From positions 1 to 17,557 of the forward strand of contig JAVBNJ010000063.1 in assembly GCA_031551625.1 (NCBI GenBank): 17,557 nt of DNA. Reading direction: 5' to 3'. The position numbers and the translations under genes are program-made. The first letter of the stretch is position 1, and each line of letters begins with the position of its first letter. Below are positions 13,743 to 17,557 of the stretch, piece after piece. Origin of the DNA: JAVBNJ01 sp031551625 (lineage in GTDB: Bacteria; Bacteroidota; Bacteroidia; Bacteroidales; UBA932). The notes under the pieces were generated by a model, which was given only the letters and a program-made list of their open reading frames with translations, did no database searches and had not been told where the DNA came from.

Positions 13743-14666
13743 TTATTGTTGCCACAACTTCACAATTTTATCTACTTTTTCGGGCAGCGGTAAGCCGGCT
13801 TCTATCCAGTGGATAGCAGTACCTTTTCGCTCCATCCCGCGGAACCATGTCATCTGCCGCTTGGCAAACTGGCGGATGGCAATATTGAGCTGTTCAATCA
13901 TTGCATCGTAACTAAGTTTTTGGGCAAGATACAACGTTATGAATTTGTACTCGAGACCATAGTAAATAAGATCGTCGGCAGGTATGCCATTATTTAGTAA
14001 CTGTTGTACTTCTTCAATCATGCCGCTTTGCAAGCGCTGGTGCAGGCGTTCGGCAATGCGAGCGCGGCGTTGCTCCACCGGCAATGTAAGGCCTATGAAT
14101 AATGTACGAAGTTGTGCCAATGGAGAACTTTCCACTTTTAACTTTCCACTTTCAACTAAATGCATTGCAATCTCAATGCCACGGATAGTGCGCTTGCGCG
14201 AGGTCGTGTCGGTAGTGTTGTGCATCGCTTTCATCGATTCGAGCATAGCAATTAATTCTTCGTCACTTTTTTTTTCCAGTTCGCGACGTAGCGCTTCGTT
14301 GGCTGGAACTTCGGGCAATTCATAACCTTTGGTTACCGCTTCGAGGTACATCCCCGATCCGCCGCACAGGATGGGCGTTTTATCACGTTCGCAAATACTG
14401 TTGTATGCCTGCAAAAAATCTTTCTGATATTGATGTAGATTATATTTTTCACCTGCATCAACAATATCTATCAGATGATACGGAATGGCAAGTCCATCTA
14501 CTGTATAGTCGGCCAGGTCTTTACCCGTACCGATATCCATGCCGCGGTACACTTGCCGTGAATCACCCGACAGTATTTCGCCGCCGAGCTGCAAAGCCAC
14601 GCGGGCTGCCACTGCCGTTTTGCCGACAGCCGTTGGGCCAACTATTGCAAGTAAATCATATTTCAT
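13743..14666 (-). CDS. miaA: tRNA dimethylallyltransferase (MiaA)
   Basis: The 307-residue protein transfers a dimethylallyl group to A37 of tRNAs that read UNN codons. The P-loop GPTAVGKT is at residues 10-17. The tRNA/DMAPP-binding motif GDSRQVYRGMDIGTGK is at 34-49, a variant I associate with Bacteroidetes. SGMYLEAV at about 104-111, TSRKRTIRGIEI at about 155-166, and the C-terminal FAKRQMTWFRG also fit. Residues about 170-181 (LVESGKLKVESS) are an insertion encoded by the repeat at 14127-14157, located between core elements where length varies. The gene diverges from smpB across 39 bp that hold both promoters, so its mRNA is nearly leaderless. Confidence 0.92.
   Translation of the reverse strand: MKYDLLAIVGPTAVGKTAVAARVALQLGGEILSGDSRQVYRGMDIGTGKDLADYTVDGLAIPYHLIDIVDAGEKYNLHQYQKDFLQAYNSICERDKTPILCGGSGMYLEAVTKGYELPEVPANEALRRELEKKSDEELIAMLESMKAMHNTTDTTSRKRTIRGIEIAMHLVESGKLKVESSPLAQLRTLFIGLTLPVEQRRARIAERLHQRLQSGMIEEVQQLLNNGIPADDLIYYGLEYKFITLYLAQKLSYDAMIEQLNIAIRQFAKRQMTWFRGMERKGTAIHWIEAGLPLPEKVDKIVKLWQQ
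14127..14157. repeat. In-frame short repeat inside miaA
   Basis: The plus strand reads ACTTTCCACTTTTAACTTT then CCACTTTCAACT, two and a half copies of an ACTTTCCACTTT-type word. It encodes the ESGKLKVESS segment of MiaA. Words of this type recur widely in Bacteroidetes intergenic DNA as I remember it; here it is in frame and leaves the enzyme open. Confidence 0.7.
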
Positions 14667-14673
14667 AGAACCA

Positions 14674-14692
14674 CAAATTTACACTATTTTTG
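14674..14692. promoter_or_regulatory. Back-to-back -7 boxes for miaA and smpB
   Basis: On the minus strand TAAATTTG occupies 14681-14674, facing miaA, whose ATG begins at 14666. On the plus strand TATTTTTG occupies 14685-14692, facing smpB, whose ATG begins at 14706. Both match TAnnTTTG and are three bases apart. With a start site about 7 nt past the -7 box, both mRNAs would have leaders of under 10 nt. Neither has a strong -33 TTTG at the ideal spacing. Confidence 0.6.
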
Positions 14693-14705
14693 CAAATTAT
14701 TTGTT

Positions 14706-15161
14706 ATGGCACGTATAAAAACGAAAATAGAAATCAAGAACAAACGCGCCTCATTCGAGTACGAGTTCCTCGAAACATTTACGGCAGGCATTGTACTGGT
14801 GGGCACAGAAATAAAGTCTATCCGCGCAGGCAAGGCATCGCTGGGCGATGCGTACGCCTATTTTGTGAATGGCGAACTGTTCATCAAGAACATGCACATT
14901 GCCGAATACTGGTGGGGAAACCTCAACAACCACGACCCGCGCCGCGACCGCAAGTTGCTACTCAATCGCAAAGAGCTAAACAAACTGTACCGCCGTACCA
15001 AAGAAAAAGGATTGACCATTGTGGCCACCCGTCTCTATATTGCCGACAACGGCTATGCCAAGCTCGACATTGCACTGGCACGCGGCAAAAAAGTATACGA
15101 CAAACGCGAAAGCATCAAAGAGAAAGATTTGCGCCGCGCGCAAGAACGAAATTCCGAATAA
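14706..15161 (+). CDS. smpB: SsrA-binding protein SmpB
   Basis: The 151-residue protein is SmpB, the tmRNA partner in trans-translation that frees stalled ribosomes. The family core is clear: NKRASFEYEFLETFTAGIVL, then GTEIKSIRAGKASLGDAYAY, FIKNMHIAEYW, NHDPRRDRKLLLNRKELNKL, and GLTIVATRLY with KLDIALARGKK. The C-terminal tail KVYDKRESIKEKDLRRAQER is the basic helix that enters the mRNA channel. Length is normal. It diverges from miaA and converges with folA, with a large inverted repeat in between. Confidence 0.97.
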   Translation: MARIKTKIEIKNKRASFEYEFLETFTAGIVLVGTEIKSIRAGKASLGDAYAYFVNGELFIKNMHIAEYWWGNLNNHDPRRDRKLLLNRKELNKLYRRTKEKGLTIVATRLYIADNGYAKLDIALARGKKVYDKRESIKEKDLRRAQERNSE

Positions 15162-15168
15162 CTTTTCG

Positions 15169-15329
15169 TTGTCCACGAATTACTCGAATGGCACGAATTT
15201 TTTAGAACAACATAAAGGGTCAAAATAGAATTTCACGAATTGTTGTTTGCGAACAAATATATTCGTGAAATCTTTTTTAGTGTCTCAATGGGTATCTCAA
15301 TTCGTGCCATTCGAGTAATTCGTGGACAA
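15169..15329. repeat. Long nested inverted repeat between smpB and folA
   Basis: Arms 15169-15199 and 15299-15329 are perfect 31-bp complements (TTGTCCACGAATTACTCGAA and onward). Inside, ATTTCACGAAT at 15230-15240 pairs with ATTCGTGAAAT at 15261-15271. The word CACGAAT or ATTCGTG recurs six times. The element starts 8 bp after the smpB stop and ends 8 bp before the folA stop, so it fills the convergent gap and probably ends transcription from both sides. CACGAATTA-type repeats are widespread in Bacteroidetes as I recall, and this copy has a MITE-like shape without a visible target duplication. Confidence 0.9.
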
Positions 15330-15336
15330 ACCTGTT

Positions 15337-15819
15337 CTACTGTTTTTCGTAGACTACAAACGAGAAAGGCGTCGGGAATTTGTCGCCATGCGAAAAGTCT
15401 TGCCGCGAAATTTCTTTCCACCTATTTTTGTCGATAGCCGGGAAAAACGTATCGGCATCGTAATCGGCATGTACTTCGGTATAGTAAAGCCTGTTCGCCA
15501 GCGGCAATACTTCGCGATAGATCGTACCACCGCCGATAACGAACACCTCATCTTCATTTTTGCACAACGCCACGGCGGCGTCTAAACTTGCAGCCACTTC
15601 AACACCTTCGCGCGGTTCCATACTGCGACTGATAATAATATTACGGCGATTGGGAAGCGGCTTGCCTATCGATTCAAATGTCTTGCGCCCCATTACAACC
15701 GTATGCCCCGAGGTAATTTGCTTGAAATATTTCAAGTCTTCGGAAATATGCCAAAGCAATTGATTTTCCTTGCCTATTGCGTGGTTCTGCGCCACAGCTA
15801 CAATGATTGAAAGTACCAT
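15337..15819 (-). CDS. folA: Dihydrofolate reductase
   Basis: The 160-residue protein reduces dihydrofolate to tetrahydrofolate with NADPH. The N-terminus SIIVAVAQNHAIGKENQLLWHISEDLKYFK carries the substrate site, with Trp23 and the catalytic acid at Asp28. The cofactor motifs are VVMGRKTFESIGKPLPNRRN at about 41-60 and FVIGGGTIYREVLP at about 92-105. The YTEVHADYDADTFFP segment and the ending PFSFVVYEKQ fit the fold. Length is normal for a monofunctional chromosomal enzyme. It lies 26 bp downstream of the flavin reductase gene on the same strand and is likely in its operon. Confidence 0.97.
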   Translation of the reverse strand: MVLSIIVAVAQNHAIGKENQLLWHISEDLKYFKQITSGHTVVMGRKTFESIGKPLPNRRNIIISRSMEPREGVEVAASLDAAVALCKNEDEVFVIGGGTIYREVLPLANRLYYTEVHADYDADTFFPAIDKNRWKEISRQDFSHGDKFPTPFSFVVYEKQ

Positions 15820-15845
15820 TAAATCTTCAATTTTTAAACTTTAAA

Positions 15846-16448
15846 CTATTTTTTCATCCACACATTCACAATTTCGCCGATATACATTTTGTGAAAATCC
15901 TTGGTTGGATATATTTTTGATGCAATACTGGTATCCGCAAAATTTTCGGGTTTGAAAGTTTCGGCATATATTTTCCTGCATTCAATAATCAGGCGTGCCT
16001 GTTCGAAAGCTACCGTGCCGGATTCAAGAATACGCGGTGTCAACCCCGATTTCTCTACTTTGTTCACATCGCGACCCGACACGCTACCAAGATAAGCCAA
16101 TGTATCTTTGTACGACTCATCAAAAAAACTTAATGTAAAAAGATCACTCGCCTCTGTAAACTCGTAAGTATAGCGTTGCGGACGAATAAATGCAAAGGCC
16201 ACCGGCTTGTTCCACAAATGCCCGAGCGTCCCCCAGCTGGCGGTCATGGTATTGAATTTTTCTTTCGTGCCGGCAGTAATCAGCATCCAGTCGTCGGCCA
16301 TGAGTTTCACCACATTGTCCGGAATTTCCTTGGCATCAATTTTGGTAAATGTTTTCATATCATTTGTAGTAGTTGCTTTTGTTGGTTGATTGTTTTGGCA
16401 AGCCACGGCAAGTAGAGCAATGACTGCGCACAGTAATAAGTTTCTCAT
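15846..16448 (-). CDS. Flavin reductase-like protein with a lipoprotein signal
   Basis: The 200-residue protein ends in a domain of about 165 residues of the FMN-binding split-barrel flavin reductase family (DIM6/NTAB type): DDWMLITAGTKEKFNTMTASWGTLGHLWNKPVAFAFIRPQRYTYEF and onward, with LFTLSFFDESYKDTLAYLGS. Such domains usually bind FMN. It is preceded by a lipoprotein signal peptide, MRNLLLCAVIALLAVAC, with the lipobox Cys at residue 17 and a short linker (QNNQPTKATTTNDMK). Cytosolic relatives start at the equivalent of Met31 (MKTFTKIDAKEI), whose ATG is at 16358-16356. Either the protein is truly exported, or two starts give two locations. It sits between the AlbA-domain gene and folA on the same strand. 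Confidence 0.85.
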   Translation of the reverse strand: MRNLLLCAVIALLAVACQNNQPTKATTTNDMKTFTKIDAKEIPDNVVKLMADDWMLITAGTKEKFNTMTASWGTLGHLWNKPVAFAFIRPQRYTYEFTEASDLFTLSFFDESYKDTLAYLGSVSGRDVNKVEKSGLTPRILESGTVAFEQARLIIECRKIYAETFKPENFADTSIASKIYPTKDFHKMYIGEIVNVWMKK

Positions 16449-16477
16449 TGTATCGTTGTTATTAAATTATGGCTCAA

Positions 16478-17140
16478 TTACGGCTCAATTAGCACATAAA
16501 ATACACCAGCACCTTTTGAATCATTCGACTGCAACAAATCTTTCTGTACTAAATCTATTAAATCTCGCGTAGCTGTCCTATGTGAACATTCGTTAATTTC
16601 CTGATATTCTTTATTTGTTATTTTCCCGTTCTCTTTCACATACTCAATTGCGTTCCGTTGACGTGAGTTAAGCTCTTTTTTTAATGTAATATCATCTTTA
16701 GCCACCGAAACAACCGTTTTTTCGTCGATATCATCGAATGTAGCGCTTGCTTCCGGCACTTCGTCCCACGTGTAGCCCGAGCGTTTCAGCAAAAACTCAT
16801 TCAATGAAGCGCCCGTCAACTCTTGCTTAACGCTACCACTCCGATAATAATAGCGCCCCCGCAACGAAATGGGAACCGTGTAAGGGTGGACAATAACTTC
16901 AATAAAATAGTTACCCTGCTCTTGCAAAAGATTTACCTCCGACGTAATTCCCAAATTGTTTTTGATTTTATTAGGAATATCATCCATTAACGATTTATAA
17001 TCGGCAAAGCCGACTATATGCCCTGTGTCATTTCTTCCAATATACAACACACCGCCCTGCGCATCGGCAAAGCCACAAATCTCTTTCAAGTATTCGTCGT
17101 GCCAACTTTGTTTGTATTCTACGTTGTGTTGTTCGGGCAT
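16478..17140 (-). CDS. AlbA_2/Schlafen-type regulator, internally shortened
   Basis: From the ATG at 17140 the protein has 220 residues. Residues 1 to about 125 form an AlbA_2 (Schlafen AAA_4-like) domain: EYKQSWHDEYLKEICGFADA, then QGGVLYIGRNDTGHIVG, DDIPNKIKNNLGI, and SLRGRYYYRSGSVKQELTG. Residues 155-220 form a winged helix (LNSRQRNAIEYVKENGKITN, CSHRTATRDLIDLV). In the common family architecture an ATPase-like HATPase_c_4 region of over 200 residues lies between them; here the two ends are joined by about 30 residues (TFDDIDEKTVVSVAKDDI). The frame is intact, so it may be a stable short form. The more upstream ATG at 17173 is less likely because the family starts at MPEQ. It lies 29 bp before the flavin reductase gene. 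Confidence 0.85.
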   Translation of the reverse strand: MPEQHNVEYKQSWHDEYLKEICGFADAQGGVLYIGRNDTGHIVGFADYKSLMDDIPNKIKNNLGITSEVNLLQEQGNYFIEVIVHPYTVPISLRGRYYYRSGSVKQELTGASLNEFLLKRSGYTWDEVPEASATFDDIDEKTVVSVAKDDITLKKELNSRQRNAIEYVKENGKITNKEYQEINECSHRTATRDLIDLVQKDLLQSNDSKGAGVFYVLIEP

Positions 17141-17160
17141 AGGTAGGAATAAATATTTTA

Positions 17161-17191
17161 CAAAAGTACGCAAATAAATTTGGCTATTAAA
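17161..17191 (-). promoter_or_regulatory. Promoter of the AlbA-reductase-folA run
   Basis: On the minus strand TACTTTTG (17168-17161) matches TAnnTTTG, with TTTA at 17191-17188 as a weak -33 box 19 nt upstream. The MPEQ start codon follows 20 bp after the -7 box, which supports that start over the ATG at 17173, which lies upstream of the box. The three genes have short gaps and could share this promoter. Confidence 0.55.
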
Positions 17192-17210
17192 AAATAACCT
17201 TATATATTTG
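17179..17210 (+). promoter_or_regulatory. Plus-strand promoter match antisense to the second RNA element
   Basis: TTTG at 17179-17182 and TATATTTG at 17203-17210 are separated by 20 nt and match the Bacteroidetes consensus well. Transcription would enter the structured element at 17246-17354 from the opposite side. The region is AT-rich, so a chance match is possible. Confidence 0.35.
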
Positions 17211-17227
17211 TGGTATCATACGTTCTT

Positions 17228-17376
17228 TAAAATCCGGATTTATTCTTTCAATTGAAATCTAGACAATTTCATGTGTAGTATAGAATAAAAGACCACTCTA
17301 TTAGGCGTGGACTTTATTTATAATACTACAGGTAGTCTAGAACCTCAATTGAAATAAACAAAGTTCACGTTTTATT
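17228..17376 (-). ncRNA. Structured RNA candidate, copy 2
   Basis: Read on the minus strand, this element matches copy 1: a leader ACGTGAACTTTG-TTTATTT (ACGTGGAACTT-TTTATTT in copy 1), GAGGT, then CTAGACTACCTG (TTAGACTACCTG in copy 1) and TAAAGTCCACG (TAAAGCCCACG). The helices are 17345-17354 with 17246-17255 (10 bp), 17335-17341 with 17258-17264 (7 bp), 17323-17330 with 17274-17281 (8 bp), 17312-17318 with about 17285-17291, and CCAC/GTGG at the tip. The 3' side has a palindrome AAATCCGGATTT (17230-17241) and then T residues, in the place where copy 1 has its terminator-like hairpin. Its minus-strand -7 box is poor (TAAATGTT, 17389-17382). Confidence 0.55.
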
Positions 17377-17426
17377 TTATTTAACATTTATCAAATAAAT
17401 TGAAACAAAAGGCCATAAGTTAAAAT

Positions 17427-17520
17427 CGTAGCAAGGGGTTGTTGTGTTTGTTTGTTAATGGAACGCAGATGATGCTGATTAGACGGATTATCGCGGATCT
17501 AAAACAACCCTTACGCTACG
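17427..17520. repeat. Inverted repeat flanking a GAACGCAGATGA-type dispersed repeat
   Basis: Arms 17427-17443 (CGTAGCAAGGGGTTGTT) and 17503-17520 (AACAACCCTTACGCTACG) are near-perfect complements with a small indel. Between them, 17460-17500 reads GGAACGCAGATGATGCTGAT then TAGACGGATTATCGCGGAT. That phrase is a dispersed repeat I recognise from many bacterial genomes, including Bacteroidetes. No coding sequence is visible from 17174 to the window end other than these elements. Confidence 0.6.
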
Positions 17521-17557
17521 CAACTATAAACTAAAAAATTAGTTCCTAAACTAAAAC

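Noticed and set aside
14690..15205. Longer plus-strand frame overlapping smpB
   Set aside because: It is the out-of-frame shadow of smpB; the SmpB frame carries all family motifs.

Overview
The window looks like a chromosomal segment of a Bacteroidetes bacterium, most likely of the order Bacteroidales. The evidence is a BtuB-like TonB receptor with the basic N-terminus typical of that group, Bacteroidetes-type GlmM, CarB and MiaA, -7 promoter boxes of the form TAnnTTTG, and many short dispersed palindromic repeats. Genes are identified from recognisable motifs only; no database search was possible.

Layout. Positions 1-3026 hold a minus-strand block: the 5' end of polA, queD and a TonB-dependent receptor. 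Positions 3027-3499 are a nest of short repeats around the decayed 3' end of a REP-associated (Y1) transposase. glmM and a coiled-coil hypothetical protein (DUF6261-like) follow on the minus strand. Positions 5823-7200 hold a repeat-rich stretch and a higBA toxin-antitoxin module, with its own promoter/operator and terminator, bracketed by 37-bp direct repeats. Positions 7211-9680 are AT-rich accessory DNA with four unrecognised minus-strand genes, one of them a lipoprotein. Positions 9681-10272 are non-coding and carry a structured RNA candidate and an 85-bp tandem repeat. A 58-residue small protein and carB follow on the plus strand, convergent with miaA. miaA and smpB diverge from a 39-bp promoter region. 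smpB converges with folA across a 31-bp perfect inverted repeat. folA, a lipoprotein-type flavin reductase and an AlbA-domain regulator form a minus-strand run. The end of the window holds a second copy of the structured RNA and a dispersed-repeat hairpin.

Housekeeping functions are DNA repair/replication (polA), queuosine and folate-related metabolism (queD, folA), cell-wall precursor supply (glmM), pyrimidine/arginine supply (carB), tRNA modification (miaA) and ribosome rescue (smpB). They are interrupted by accessory DNA.

The most novel item is a pair of homologous, roughly 150-165 nt structured RNA candidates (about 9722-9888 plus, about 17228-17376 minus). They share loop sequences and helix positions, while two of the helices differ in sequence yet keep base pairing. 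A third copy at about 9157-9222 has lost the main hairpin but kept both ends. I could not assign them to a known family.
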